Source of the DNA: an uncultured Phascolarctobacterium sp.
Lineage (GTDB): Bacteria; Bacillota; Negativicutes; Acidaminococcales; Acidaminococcaceae
Reading direction: 5' to 3'
Length of the DNA stretch: 64,000 nt
Assembly: GCA_900547415.1 (NCBI GenBank)
Contig: URGS01000002.1
Span: 1 to 64,000 of the forward strand
The first letter of the stretch is position 1. Each line of letters starts with the position of its first letter. The notes below the pieces were generated by a model. The model worked only from the letters and a program-made list of their open reading frames with translations, did no database searches and was not told where the DNA came from. Below, piece by piece: positions 52,403 through 60,995 of this stretch. The translations under genes and the position numbers were made by a program.

Positions 52403-53458
52403 GTGAAAATAATAAAATACGTTATCTGCAGAAGAAGACCTAAATTTACTGTACGTCAGAGAGTAGTACTTTTTAGACAGCTGGCACTAATTTTAAACAG
52501 TGGCTTAGCTTTGCTTCAAGGTCTGGAGCTAATAGAAAAGAGAGCTGATAAGGACACGGGTATCATATGCAGAAGCTTAAAAAGATGCCTGGTCAGAGGT
52601 AGCTCCTTAGCGGATGCTATGAAGGAAAATAAGGAGTTTTTTTCACAGCTGGCTATTGCTCTGACTGTGGTCGGGGAGGAAAGTGGTAGATTAAGCGAGG
52701 TGCTAGAGGAGCTGGCTGACTACTATAGTAAGCAGGAGGAAATAAAGTCCGTTATAGTAAAGGCGTCTCTTTACCCACTTTTTCTGATAGTAGTTTCCTT
52801 AGTAGTTTTAGGCTTTTTTTTAGGATATGTTTTACCTATTCTAGGTAATGCCTATCTTTCTTTGCAGGTAAGACCCCAAGGTTTGCTCTCATTATTCCTA
52901 GGCTTTAGTGAATCAGGCTTTGCAAGTGCAGAAGTATTCCTGATAGAGTTAGTAACCATAGGTGTATTAACAGTATATGAACGTGAAGGTTTATGTGAGC
53001 ACATCTTGGCTTTTGCTCCCGTCTGGAGCCTTTACAAAAAGCTTTTGGAGCTGCGTTTCTGTAAGCTGCTTTCATTAATGCTGAGCAGCGGTGTTGATAT
53101 CACCAAGGCAGTGGAATTATGTGAGGATGCTCTTGGTCATAATAGGGCACACTGTATTGTCAGGCTATTTAATCAACGTCTGCAGCGTGGAATGGATATT
53201 GGCAGTGCTGTGAGCGGTTGTGATAGCTTTTTCAGCCCCGTAACTATAGAGCTGATTACAGTTGGTGCTGCAACCGGATATTTACCGGAAATGCTGGCGG
53301 AGGCAGCCAACTTAGGCGAGCAGGAGCTGCGTTCTAAAATTGATAAGCTGAGAGAGCTATTGGCTCCATGCCTGTTGTTAGTGGCAGCCTTAGTAACGGG
53401 AGCAGTTGTATGTTCTGTTGTAGAACCTTTATTTAGTTTGATAGGACAAAACTCTTAA
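52403..53458 (+). CDS. GspF/PilC/ComGB-like inner membrane platform protein
   Basis: Contains two T2SSF domains: the first FRQLALILNSGLALLQGLELIEKR...VVGEESGRLSEVLEELADYY, the second LRFCKLLSLMLSSGVDITKAVELCEDAL...VGAATGYLPEMLAEAA, with membrane segments near residues 140-165, 190-215 and at the C-terminus. It would be the membrane platform of a type II secretion or competence pseudopilus. There is no ATG near GGGAGG (52398-52403): I give the GTG at 52403, but an ATA at 52412 with 8-base spacing is possible. A longer frame from 52310 would contain the operator palindrome and is unlikely. Confidence 0.85.
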   Translation: MKIIKYVICRRRPKFTVRQRVVLFRQLALILNSGLALLQGLELIEKRADKDTGIICRSLKRCLVRGSSLADAMKENKEFFSQLAIALTVVGEESGRLSEVLEELADYYSKQEEIKSVIVKASLYPLFLIVVSLVVLGFFLGYVLPILGNAYLSLQVRPQGLLSLFLGFSESGFASAEVFLIELVTIGVLTVYEREGLCEHILAFAPVWSLYKKLLELRFCKLLSLMLSSGVDITKAVELCEDALGHNRAHCIVRLFNQRLQRGMDIGSAVSGCDSFFSPVTIELITVGAATGYLPEMLAEAANLGEQELRSKIDKLRELLAPCLLLVAALVTGAVVCSVVEPLFSLIGQNS

Positions 53459-53479
53459 TGATGAAAGGGTGGTTAATGG

Positions 53480-53857
53480 ATGAAGGGCTTTTTTAGGAAG
53501 CAGGGAGGATTTACGTTAATTGAAGTAGTTGCAGCTATAGGTCTCATCGCTATTATGGCGACTATGCTTATGCCGTCATTGTCTGGAGTTGGCATAAAGG
53601 CCAAGAATGCTAAGCTGAAAAATGATTTTGCGATTATTGATCAGGCGATGCAGCTTTATATTTTAGATAATGGCACCTACACTACTGACCTTACTAAGCT
53701 TCATGGTAAATATATCAGCGGCAAGCCTGATTTTGAGGATGCATCAGGTGCAACAATTACTGTAGTTGCTAATGATGACGGTACCTATTCCCTGCAGGGA
53801 AAGGACGCTTCAGGCAAAACAGTAACTTATCCATATGATGAAGCAAAGGGAGAATGA
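53480..53857 (+). CDS. Major pseudopilin-like protein (type IV prepilin N-terminus)
   Basis: A 125-residue protein. The prepilin peptidase site is G-F in KQGGFTLIEVV, with Glu at +5, followed by a hydrophobic helix. The C-terminal part (LYILDNGTYTTDLTKLHGKYI) resembles GspG or ComGC major pseudopilins. GGGTGG precedes the ATG. It follows the GspF-like gene by 21 bases. Confidence 0.88.
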   Translation: MKGFFRKQGGFTLIEVVAAIGLIAIMATMLMPSLSGVGIKAKNAKLKNDFAIIDQAMQLYILDNGTYTTDLTKLHGKYISGKPDFEDASGATITVVANDDGTYSLQGKDASGKTVTYPYDEAKGE

Positions 53858-53884
53858 ACTTAGAATTATGGTCTAGCTTGATTT

Positions 53885-54370
53885 ATGGGTAATGCTGAAA
53901 GTACAGGAACAGAAGTTAAAGATAGGCAGCGTGGCTATTTGCTGTTGGAAATGCTGGCAATGATTTTTGTTATGCTTACAATAATGGGAGGGATATTTCT
54001 GGAAGGCAGATCTTTGGAGAAGGTGTACTATAAGCAGCAGATACGGCTGGCTGCACAACAGTTAGCCGGAGATTTACGGCGTTTGCAAAGAGATGCTGCA
54101 TACTTTTCCATTTCTTATCTTGATGTTGTAAGACCAGATGGTTATCAGATATCGAGAAACGCACTGGTTAGGGAATCATATCTTTTTAAGAATTATGGTT
54201 GTGATGGAGTGTATTTTAGAGCACATTTGTATAGCTTATCCTTTAGTACGGACGGAGTACCACGTTCTAGCGGCAGCTATGTTCTTGGACATAAAAAATT
54301 GCCTGACTGCAGATATTTCATAGAGGTGCAGCCCGTTAGCGGAAGAGTATTGGTTTATGAAAAAAAGTAA
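53885..54370 (+). CDS. Minor pseudopilin (GspH/ComGD-like)
   Basis: A 161-residue protein with a prepilin-like RGYLLLEMLAMIFVML helix beginning near residue 16; Glu at +5 follows the putative cleavage Gly. The rest is a beta-rich domain. No strong ribosome site is seen before the ATG at 53885, so the start is uncertain. The stop overlaps the next gene by 14 bases. Confidence 0.72.
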   Translation: MGNAESTGTEVKDRQRGYLLLEMLAMIFVMLTIMGGIFLEGRSLEKVYYKQQIRLAAQQLAGDLRRLQRDAAYFSISYLDVVRPDGYQISRNALVRESYLFKNYGCDGVYFRAHLYSLSFSTDGVPRSSGSYVLGHKKLPDCRYFIEVQPVSGRVLVYEKK

Positions 54371-54665
54371 CGGTTATATCCTGCTTCAGGATATATTCAT
54401 TTTTATGCTATGCTCTGTGCTTATTATTTCTGCCGTGACTGCATGGAAAAACTCTATTATGAAAAGGCAGCAGTATCAAAAGCTGTCCAGATCTATATAT
54501 ACCTTAGAGAATTATCAGGCTGACAGGAGCTTATCATCTGAGTACGAAGTCAAAACCGTAATGCTAGGGACGGAGATAGGTAATCTTATAGAATTGCAGG
54601 CGTGGGATAAAAAGGACCATGAACAAATGGTATGTAATTTCTTTAGGTTTAAAAAGGAAGGCTAG
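54357..54665 (+). CDS. Minor pseudopilin-like protein (ComGE/GspI position)
   Basis: A 102-residue protein with a short N-terminus, a hydrophobic helix (YILLQDIFIFMLCSVLIISAV) and a small C-terminal domain. The Gly before the helix (SNGYILLQD) fits a prepilin site, but position +5 is Gln rather than Glu. It overlaps the genes on both sides, which supports translation as part of the cluster. Confidence 0.65.
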   Translation: MKKSNGYILLQDIFIFMLCSVLIISAVTAWKNSIMKRQQYQKLSRSIYTLENYQADRSLSSEYEVKTVMLGTEIGNLIELQAWDKKDHEQMVCNFFRFKKEG

Positions 54666-55152
54666 TCAGGGATTTTTTCTTCTTGAACTGCAGCTGAGTC
54701 TTTTTCTTACTATGCTGATGCTAACTCTTTTGGCAAGCGGCATAGGCTTAGGCTGGCAAAGCTGGAGCCGGATTTCGACTGATGCAGAACTGCGTGACGC
54801 AGGACGGTATATCCTCAACCGCATAGAAAAAGATATTTCTATTAGTTCTACTGCTGTAAGAATTACAGGTACTGCTGAAAAGTCTTGCTTTGATTTGCAG
54901 ACCGTTGAAGGAAAACACGTGATACAGATTTATTGTGATAAGAAGAGATTGTATAGAAAAATCTTGAATATATCAGGAAGCGGTGTTAATCCTTTGTATA
55001 TTAATAAAATACTTGTCGAGCAATGGACAGTCGAACCACTGGATACTAAAAGTGTACTAGTTAGCTTTTGGCTTAGCTATAATAATAATCGTCAATATTT
55101 TCAGCGAATTGTTCATTGTTACAATGGAGTAATGGTTGATTATGGCGCATAA
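54619..55152 (+). CDS. Minor pseudopilin (GspJ/ComGF-like)
   Basis: A 177-residue protein. The prepilin-type segment SQGFFLLELQLSLFLTMLML has the usual Gly, then Glu at +5. ELRDAGRYILNRIEKDIS is a block often seen in GspJ-like minor pseudopilins. It overlaps the preceding gene by 47 bases and the next by 11. The start at 54619 has AAAAGGA close by. Confidence 0.75.
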   Translation: MNKWYVISLGLKRKASQGFFLLELQLSLFLTMLMLTLLASGIGLGWQSWSRISTDAELRDAGRYILNRIEKDISISSTAVRITGTAEKSCFDLQTVEGKHVIQIYCDKKRLYRKILNISGSGVNPLYINKILVEQWTVEPLDTKSVLVSFWLSYNNNRQYFQRIVHCYNGVMVDYGA

Positions 55153-56083
55153 GCTAAGATTATGGTTAATATCCAGGCAATGGACTGCAAGCAGAGGCAG
55201 TACTTCTTTAGTATTGTTGATTATTTGTCTTTTACTAGTTGTAATAGCACAGCTAGCCCTGTTTTTGACGGGAAAGGAGCTAAAGCAGACCATAGGAGAA
55301 TTGCGTGGTCGTCAGCTGCAGGAGCTATGTTATTCGGCTATAGGGGCAGCAGAAGCTTTGGAAGGAGATAATAGGCAGGGGTGCCTGGGAGAAGTGGCCT
55401 TGGAGCCTGGAAGCGTAAAAGGGACGCTTATGTACGATAGCAGATGTAGTGCTGACGGTCTTGTTTCCTGGCTGCAACTGCAGGCAAAAAGTGATGATGG
55501 TATGGTAAGGACAATAAATCACTGTACTCTTAATTTACCGAAAGAGCTTATATGGTTAGAAAAGCATCATCAATTAATTTATAAAACTGAGATAGAGGGA
55601 AGTGAATATTTGATGGATACCAAGATATATGCAAGCAAGGAAGAAGTAAGGGTTCCACAAGTAGAACTATTCCGTAGTATCGGTTTAGATCCAGTTAATG
55701 ATGCAAGGCTTTTTAAAAATGGCTTTGATAGTCGCTTTTATTATCTGCAAGATAAGACTTCAGGACGCAGGTTCAGGTTTTCTGCTGAAAAAACCTTTTA
55801 TGGCAGTACTGTATTTAGCTGTCATGGCAATATTTATATAGGCGCAGGCTGTAAATTTCCGGGAAGGGTGGTGTTTATTGCGAGAAAGGGCAGCATAGAG
55901 ATTGGGAGAAATGTACAGCTAAGTAATGCTGTTATTATGGCTGACCGTAGTGTTGTCATTAATTCTGGCTGTAGGATCAAAGGTGTTGTTTATGCTGATA
56001 TTATTCGCATAAAAGGTCAATCTGAATTTTTAAAGGATGAGAATTTTGTAGCGCATTTCTCATCAAATCGTTTCATTTCGTAA
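55142..56083 (+). CDS. Membrane-anchored protein with bactofilin-like C-terminal repeats
   Basis: A 313-residue protein. An N-terminal hydrophobic helix (TSLVLLIICLLLVVIAQLAL) is followed by a region resembling PilX/GspK-type minor pilus components. The C-terminal 90 residues (SCHGNIYIGAGCKFPGRVVFIARKGSIEIGRNVQLSNAV) have the spaced Gly/Val pattern of a right-handed beta helix, as in bactofilins. It is the last gene of the pseudopilin cluster. I do not know a named family for the whole chain. Confidence 0.65.
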   Translation: MAHKLRLWLISRQWTASRGSTSLVLLIICLLLVVIAQLALFLTGKELKQTIGELRGRQLQELCYSAIGAAEALEGDNRQGCLGEVALEPGSVKGTLMYDSRCSADGLVSWLQLQAKSDDGMVRTINHCTLNLPKELIWLEKHHQLIYKTEIEGSEYLMDTKIYASKEEVRVPQVELFRSIGLDPVNDARLFKNGFDSRFYYLQDKTSGRRFRFSAEKTFYGSTVFSCHGNIYIGAGCKFPGRVVFIARKGSIEIGRNVQLSNAVIMADRSVVINSGCRIKGVVYADIIRIKGQSEFLKDENFVAHFSSNRFIS

Positions 56084-56105
56084 AAACTTATACCGCATAT
56101 TTGGC

Positions 56106-56157
56106 GCAACCTCGTGTTCTGCAGTAACTAAAGGCAGATTCACGAGGTTGCTTTATT
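56106..56157 (+). terminator. Terminator after the pseudopilin cluster
   Basis: Perfect 11-base arms GCAACCTCGTG/CACGAGGTTGC, then TTTATT. The following 56158-56314 is AT-rich and holds no gene I can support. Confidence 0.8.
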
Positions 56158-56314
56158 GATTGCAAGTGAAGTGATACGAAAAAGGTAGACTGAATTATAT
56201 TGTTATTTCTATTGCATATAGTACAGCGGCCAAAAATAAGCGTGTATAATTCGCTTTGAGTATTGTTTTTTTGAAGAGAAAAGAATGTTTTTCAGAGTTT
56301 AGTAATAAAAGTAA

Positions 56315-56342
56315 TTGACGGTATTGTTAAAAATGTTATACT
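56315..56342 (+). promoter_or_regulatory. Promoter of wecA
   Basis: TTGACG at 56315-56320, a 16-base spacer and TATACT at 56337-56342; leader of about 67 bases. Confidence 0.7.
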
Positions 56343-56415
56343 ATATAGGGAATAACTGTTACATGATTTTGATGGTTTGAGGGATTATAATTAATTTTTT
56401 GGAGATATAGAGAAA

Positions 56416-57429
56416 ATGCTTAGTGCTTATGGTTTTCCGTTTCTGCTTGCAATGTTTGTGAGCTATGTCCTGACTCCGTATATTAAGAAGTTGGCTTTTG
56501 CAATAGGTGCAATTGATAAGCCTGACAATCGCAAGGTGCATAAAAAGATCATGCCGCGTTTGGGTGGCCTAGCTATTTATATTGCCTTTATGGCAGGTGC
56601 CATTGCCAGTCTGGAAATGACCTGGGATATAGTTGGTATCCTGATTGGCGGAACATTTATTGTAATAATAGGTATTTTAGATGACAAATATCAGCTTCCT
56701 GCCAAGGTCAAGCTTTTAGGTCAGATTGTGGCAGCCTGCATATTGGTGCTGTTTGATATTCGTATTGAATGGGTGAATAATCCTTTCGGTGGATATTATT
56801 ATTTAGATTTATTGTCCATACCGCTGACAATATTTTGGGTAATCAGCTTTACTAATGTTGTAAATCTGATTGATGGCTTGGACGGTTTGGCTGCAGGTGT
56901 TTCCGCTATTGCGTCGGTAACTGTAATTCTTGTTTCTGTGCAGATGGGATATTATCACGTAGCTGTTATGACTGCTGCTCTTGCCGGTGGTATTGTGGGC
57001 TTTATACGTTATAATTTTAATCCTGCTACTATTTTTATGGGTGATACAGGCAGTATGTTCATTGGGTATATGTTGGCTGCTATTTCCGTATATGGTGCAG
57101 TTAAAACAGCTGCAACTGTTGCGCTGATAGTTCCGGCTATTGCTTTAGGTCTGCCTATTATGGACACTGCTTTTGCTATTATGCGTCGTTATAGTAACGG
57201 CAAACCTATTTTTCAGCCGGATAAAGGTCATCTGCATCATAGATTATTGGCTATGGGTATGAATCAAAAACAGGCTGTTCTGCTGATGTATGCAATCACC
57301 GCAATGCTTGGCATTGCAGCTGTGCTGTGGGCTGAATTTGATGGTTTTTATGCTGCACTGATTATCGCAGTAATTATTACTGCTGTGGCTGTGGGTGCTA
57401 AAAAAATTGGTATTCTGAACGAACGCTAA
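56416..57429 (+). CDS. wecA: Undecaprenyl-phosphate GlcNAc-1-phosphate transferase (WecA/TagO type)
   Basis: A 337-residue membrane enzyme of the MraY/WecA family with about ten helices. Conserved cytoplasmic motifs are DKPDNRKVHKKIMPRLGGLAIY, GILDDKYQLPAKVKLLGQ, NLIDGLDGLAAG, MGDTGSMFIGYMLA and the His-rich HLHHRLLAMGM. It starts lipid-linked glycan synthesis, likely for an envelope polymer that the LCP protein could attach. GGAG precedes the ATG. wecB follows 15 bases after its stop. Confidence 0.92.
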   Translation: MLSAYGFPFLLAMFVSYVLTPYIKKLAFAIGAIDKPDNRKVHKKIMPRLGGLAIYIAFMAGAIASLEMTWDIVGILIGGTFIVIIGILDDKYQLPAKVKLLGQIVAACILVLFDIRIEWVNNPFGGYYYLDLLSIPLTIFWVISFTNVVNLIDGLDGLAAGVSAIASVTVILVSVQMGYYHVAVMTAALAGGIVGFIRYNFNPATIFMGDTGSMFIGYMLAAISVYGAVKTAATVALIVPAIALGLPIMDTAFAIMRRYSNGKPIFQPDKGHLHHRLLAMGMNQKQAVLLMYAITAMLGIAAVLWAEFDGFYAALIIAVIITAVAVGAKKIGILNER

Positions 57430-57444
57430 GTGGGAGGAAGAGCC

Positions 57445-58605
57445 GTGAAGAAATTAAAGATTATGACTGTCTTCGGTACTCGCCCGGAGGCTATTAAAAT
57501 GTGCCCGTTAGTATTGGAGATGCGCAAGTATCCTGATTATATTGAGCCGATCGTTGCTGTTACAGCTCAGCACCGTGAAATGCTTGATCAGGTTCTGGAG
57601 CTTTTTAATATCGTTCCTGACTACGATTTGAACATTATGACTAGTGGTCAGACCCTTTATGATGTTACTACTCGTGCACTTATGGGACTTAAGGATGTAA
57701 TGGAAACAGCTAAGCCAGACATTGTACTAGTTCATGGCGATACCACTACTACCTTCGCCGGAGCGTTGGCTGCATTTTATGCACAGATTCCTGTAGGACA
57801 TGTTGAGGCAGGGCTGCGTACTGGTAATAAATATTCTCCGTATCCGGAGGAAATGAATCGTAAGCTGACAGGTTCTTTGGCAGACATTCATTTTTCGCCT
57901 ACCTCTACCAGCAAGTCTAATCTCTTAAAGGAAAACGTTAATCCTGAGGCTATTCTTGTTACTGGTAATACTGTTATAGATGCGCTGCAGACCACTGTAC
58001 GTGCTGACTATAAATTTGCTGATGACGATTTCAATAAGGTATTGTCCAGCGGCAAGCGCCTGATTCTTATGACCACTCATCGTCGTGAGAATTTAGGAGA
58101 GCCTATGCGTCATGTTTACAGAGCTTTAAAGAGCGTGCTGGAGACTCATGATGATGTAGAAGCAATTTTCCCTGTGCATAAGAACCCCAAGGTACGCGAA
58201 ATCGTACAAGAGGAGCTGGGACATTTATCCCAGGTACATCTGATTGAGCCTATGGACTACGAGCCTTTTGCTAATCTGATGGCCAAGGTTGATATTGTTC
58301 TTACAGACAGCGGCGGAATTCAAGAGGAGGCTCCTGCATTAGGCAAGCCTGTACTTGTTCTGCGCGATACTACTGAGCGTCCCGAGGCTGTTGAGGCAGG
58401 TACTGTTAAGCTTATCGGCACAGAATATGAAGATGTGTTGAGGGAAACAAATTTGCTTTTGGACGATGCTGAGCATTATCAGTCCATGGCAGAGGCTGCT
58501 AATCCTTATGGTGACGGCAGAGCCTGTGAAAGAATTATCAAGGCTATTTTGTCTAAAAATGGCTATGAAGTTGAAAATTTTTCGGAATTTACTCATAAGG
58601 CATAG
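57445..58605 (+). CDS. wecB: UDP-N-acetylglucosamine 2-epimerase (non-hydrolysing)
   Basis: A 386-residue enzyme converting UDP-GlcNAc to UDP-ManNAc. Diagnostic blocks are VFGTRPEAIKMCPLVLEM, VTAQHREMLDQVLELF, VHGDTTTTFAGALAAFY, HVEAGLRTGNKYSPYPEEMNRKL, TTHRRENLGEPM and LTDSGGIQEEAPALGKPVLVLRDTTERPEA. The start is the GTG at 57445 with GGGAGGA upstream; the GTG at 57430 lies before that site. Works with WecA in envelope glycan synthesis. Confidence 0.95.
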   Translation: MKKLKIMTVFGTRPEAIKMCPLVLEMRKYPDYIEPIVAVTAQHREMLDQVLELFNIVPDYDLNIMTSGQTLYDVTTRALMGLKDVMETAKPDIVLVHGDTTTTFAGALAAFYAQIPVGHVEAGLRTGNKYSPYPEEMNRKLTGSLADIHFSPTSTSKSNLLKENVNPEAILVTGNTVIDALQTTVRADYKFADDDFNKVLSSGKRLILMTTHRRENLGEPMRHVYRALKSVLETHDDVEAIFPVHKNPKVREIVQEELGHLSQVHLIEPMDYEPFANLMAKVDIVLTDSGGIQEEAPALGKPVLVLRDTTERPEAVEAGTVKLIGTEYEDVLRETNLLLDDAEHYQSMAEAANPYGDGRACERIIKAILSKNGYEVENFSEFTHKA

Positions 58606-58681
58606 ACAAAAGTTGTGAAAAATATTAGAATTATAGAGGATAAGTTTGATAAATTTGTGAAGTATAGCGGCGGTGAGCAAT

Positions 58682-58945
58682 ATGACTCAAAAAGGTCCGG
58701 ATAAGGAGCATATGCGCATGCTGGAGGCCTTAGCTACGGTTTCATCCTTGGCTTTTATGGCGGTAATTGACTTTTTGCTGGCATATTTTGGCGGTAATTG
58801 GTTGGATCAGCACCTTAATACGGGCGACCATACAATGCGTGGACTTTGTATAGGTTTAGCGATTGTGTCACTTGTAATGACGTACTACAATCTTATTCAG
58901 AAAAGTATTCTTTCACGAGAAGAAGATAAAAAAGATGAAAAATAG
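58682..58945 (+). CDS. AtpZ-like small membrane protein of the ATP synthase operon
   Basis: An 87-residue protein with two membrane segments (SSLAFMAVIDFLLAYFGGNWLDQHLNT and GLCIGLAIVSLVMTYYNL), matching AtpZ/AtpI-family proteins that precede atpI in many Firmicutes and may handle Mg2+ or help assembly. The ATG at 58682 follows GGTGA. It overlaps atpI by 11 bases, marking the start of the operon. No strong promoter is visible in 58606-58681. Confidence 0.75.
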   Translation: MTQKGPDKEHMRMLEALATVSSLAFMAVIDFLLAYFGGNWLDQHLNTGDHTMRGLCIGLAIVSLVMTYYNLIQKSILSREEDKKDEK

Positions 58946-59342
58946 TTTTGATTTAACTTCTATCGCATCAGATGGTGGTAATAAGTTTGTGTTTAAGGTT
59001 GCTTTTTGCGCCCTTCTGATTGCTCTTCCACTGTGGTTGTGGCAAAGAACAGGCTTTACTCATGGATTGCTCTGTGGTGTTTTAGCCGGTACCATTGATT
59101 TGTCAATTATGTTTTTAGGGATCAAAAAATCACTGCCATATGTGGATGCTCCAAAGCAGGGGCTCAAAATTATGAAGCGCTTTCGCTGGTGCAGAGTTGC
59201 AGTAGCTGCGGCCTTTGTTATAACGATGTTAAGAATGAAACTTGCCGTGCATGGTGCATTTGGTGGGTTTCTTCTGATACATATAATTTTTTTATTAAAT
59301 TTATTATTTATCGCGTACCAACATAATCATGAGAGGGCGTGA
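58935..59342 (+). CDS. atpI: ATP synthase subunit I
   Basis: A 135-residue protein with four membrane segments, in the position of AtpI, the helper for c-ring assembly. It has the GLLCGVLAGTIDLSIMFLGI segment and a C-terminal helix ending in NHERA. Overlaps the preceding gene by 11 bases; the ATPase subunit a gene starts 18 bases later. Confidence 0.8.
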   Translation: MKNSFDLTSIASDGGNKFVFKVAFCALLIALPLWLWQRTGFTHGLLCGVLAGTIDLSIMFLGIKKSLPYVDAPKQGLKIMKRFRWCRVAVAAAFVITMLRMKLAVHGAFGGFLLIHIIFLLNLLFIAYQHNHERA

Positions 59343-59360
59343 AGAAAGGAGTGTGTAAAA

Positions 59361-60077
59361 ATGGGAAATGCAGCAGCTGAAGGTGCAGAAAAATCCGGAG
59401 AAATTATCCATTATCTTACCCAAACAACCTTTTTAGGTGAAGTAAATATGCAGACCATGTATATGACTTGGGTAACTATGGCTATCGTTCTGGCTCTGTT
59501 CCTCTTGGTTTGTAGGAATCCGAAAATGGTTCCGTCTGGACTGCAAAATGCAATGGAAATCATTCTTGATTTCTTAAATGGTCTGATGGAAGACAATTTG
59601 GGAACCAAAGGCCGTAAATTTATGGCTCCGTTCATTGTTACTTTGTTTATGTTTATTCTGGTATCAAATGAATTGGGTATTTTGCTTCCGCAAGTTGGCG
59701 TTCACTGGACTTCACCTACTAATGACATCAATACCTGCTTTGCGCTTTCTTTGTTAATTGCTGTTACAGCATATGCTGTTGGCGTGATGAAACAAGGTAT
59801 CGGTCATTTTAAACATTTTATTAGTCCTAGCCCGGCGTTCCTGCCGTTGCATCTGTTAGATGCACTGACTAAACCGCTGACCATGGCTCTTCGTCTCTTT
59901 GGTAACATCCTGGCAGGCGAAATTCTGCTGATTGTATTATATCAGCTGTCTCCGTGGATCATTCCTGAACTTTGGGTAATGTTCTCCCTGTTCATTGGCT
60001 TTGTTCAGGCCTTTATCTTTACCATTTTGTCTCTGGGCAGCTATGCACTGGCATTTGCTAGCCATGACGAACACTAA
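59361..60077 (+). CDS. atpB: ATP synthase F0 subunit a
   Basis: A 238-residue membrane subunit providing the ion half-channels. The essential Arg lies in TMALRLFGNILAGEILL; the C-terminal SLFIGFVQAFIFTILSLGSYALAF is typical. AAGGAGTG precedes the ATG. It pairs with the c-ring encoded next. Confidence 0.95.
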   Translation: MGNAAAEGAEKSGEIIHYLTQTTFLGEVNMQTMYMTWVTMAIVLALFLLVCRNPKMVPSGLQNAMEIILDFLNGLMEDNLGTKGRKFMAPFIVTLFMFILVSNELGILLPQVGVHWTSPTNDINTCFALSLLIAVTAYAVGVMKQGIGHFKHFISPSPAFLPLHLLDALTKPLTMALRLFGNILAGEILLIVLYQLSPWIIPELWVMFSLFIGFVQAFIFTILSLGSYALAFASHDEH

Positions 60078-60126
60078 TTTATTAGTACAATACTAAAGTC
60101 ATATTTACTTTGAAAGGATGAATCAA

Positions 60127-60381
60127 ATGTCTGAAAATGCAATCATTACTGCCGCATCTGTAATCGGTGCTGGCCTTGTATGCTTGGGTGCTGCTGCTGG
60201 CGCTGGTATCGGTAACGGTAATATGTGCGGCAAATCTATCGAATCCATGGCTCGCCAACCTGAAGAAGCTAGCAAAATCTTCACTAATATGCTGGTATGC
60301 GTAGGCTTGATCGAATCCATGCCTATTCTGTGCTACGTAATCGCAATCGTTCTGGTATTCGCTAACCCCTTCATTAAATAA
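60127..60381 (+). CDS. atpE: ATP synthase F0 subunit c
   Basis: An 84-residue hairpin of two helices. The ion carboxylate is Glu63, followed by Ser64 (LIESMPI); the first-helix partner position is Asn30 (GIGNGNM), and the loop is ARQPEEAS. Glu-Ser is a trait of Na+-type rings, but the Gln expected at the position of Asn30 is missing, so coupling ion is uncertain. The start at 60127 follows AAAGGA by 9 bases; the ATG at 60118 touches that site. Confidence 0.93.
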   Translation: MSENAIITAASVIGAGLVCLGAAAGAGIGNGNMCGKSIESMARQPEEASKIFTNMLVCVGLIESMPILCYVIAIVLVFANPFIK

Positions 60382-60419
60382 TTTTATTTTGCAAGATTTA
60401 GAAAAGGAGAGTGCTATAA

Positions 60420-60902
60420 TTGGTTAATTTTAACGCAACACTTATCGCGCAGATCCTGAACTTTTTGTTCCTCGTGTTCGTTCTTGCGAAATTCGCTTAC
60501 AAACCTGTGGTGAACATCATGGAAGAACGTAAGGCTAAGATTTCTAGCGACCTGGACGCTGCTGATAAAGCTAAAGCTGAGGCTGAAGCTATCAAGTCTG
60601 AATATGTTGCTAAACTGGCTGAAGCAAGACAAGAAGCACAGGCAATCATTGAAAATGCCCGTAAAACTGCTCAAGCAGCTCATGACAAAATCATGGCTGA
60701 AACCAAAGCAGAGCAAGAAATGGTTATTGCAGCTGCAAAAGAAAACATCGCTTCCGAGAAGAAAAAATCTCTGGACGAAATTCGTGCACAGGTTATCAGC
60801 CTGTCCATGATTGCTGCTAGCAAAATCGTAGAACAAAAGTTGGGTTCTGAAGAAGACAAAAAAATGGCTGGCGAAATTGTTGATTCCATTCTGAAGAAAT
60901 AA
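60420..60902 (+). CDS. atpF: ATP synthase F0 subunit b
   Basis: A 160-residue peripheral stalk protein. One membrane helix (ILNFLFLVFVLAKFAY) is followed by a long charged coiled coil rich in Ala/Glu/Lys. It starts at TTG 60420, after AAAAGGAGAG. It is of normal length and is not fused to delta. No atpH follows; the next gene carries only the delta C-terminal domain. Confidence 0.93.
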   Translation: MVNFNATLIAQILNFLFLVFVLAKFAYKPVVNIMEERKAKISSDLDAADKAKAEAEAIKSEYVAKLAEARQEAQAIIENARKTAQAAHDKIMAETKAEQEMVIAAAKENIASEKKKSLDEIRAQVISLSMIAASKIVEQKLGSEEDKKMAGEIVDSILKK

Positions 60903-60995
60903 TTTTGCCGTTTTCCCTAAATAGGCCGGACGATTTCAGCTGAAATGCGAATCAGCAAAGAAAGAGAGCCGGTATTCGGAGGTGATTGGTACAAT

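Noticed and set aside
60903..60995. A separate truncated delta gene between atpF and atpA
   Set aside because: The delta-like residues are in the same uninterrupted frame as alpha, so they form a fusion and not a separate remnant.
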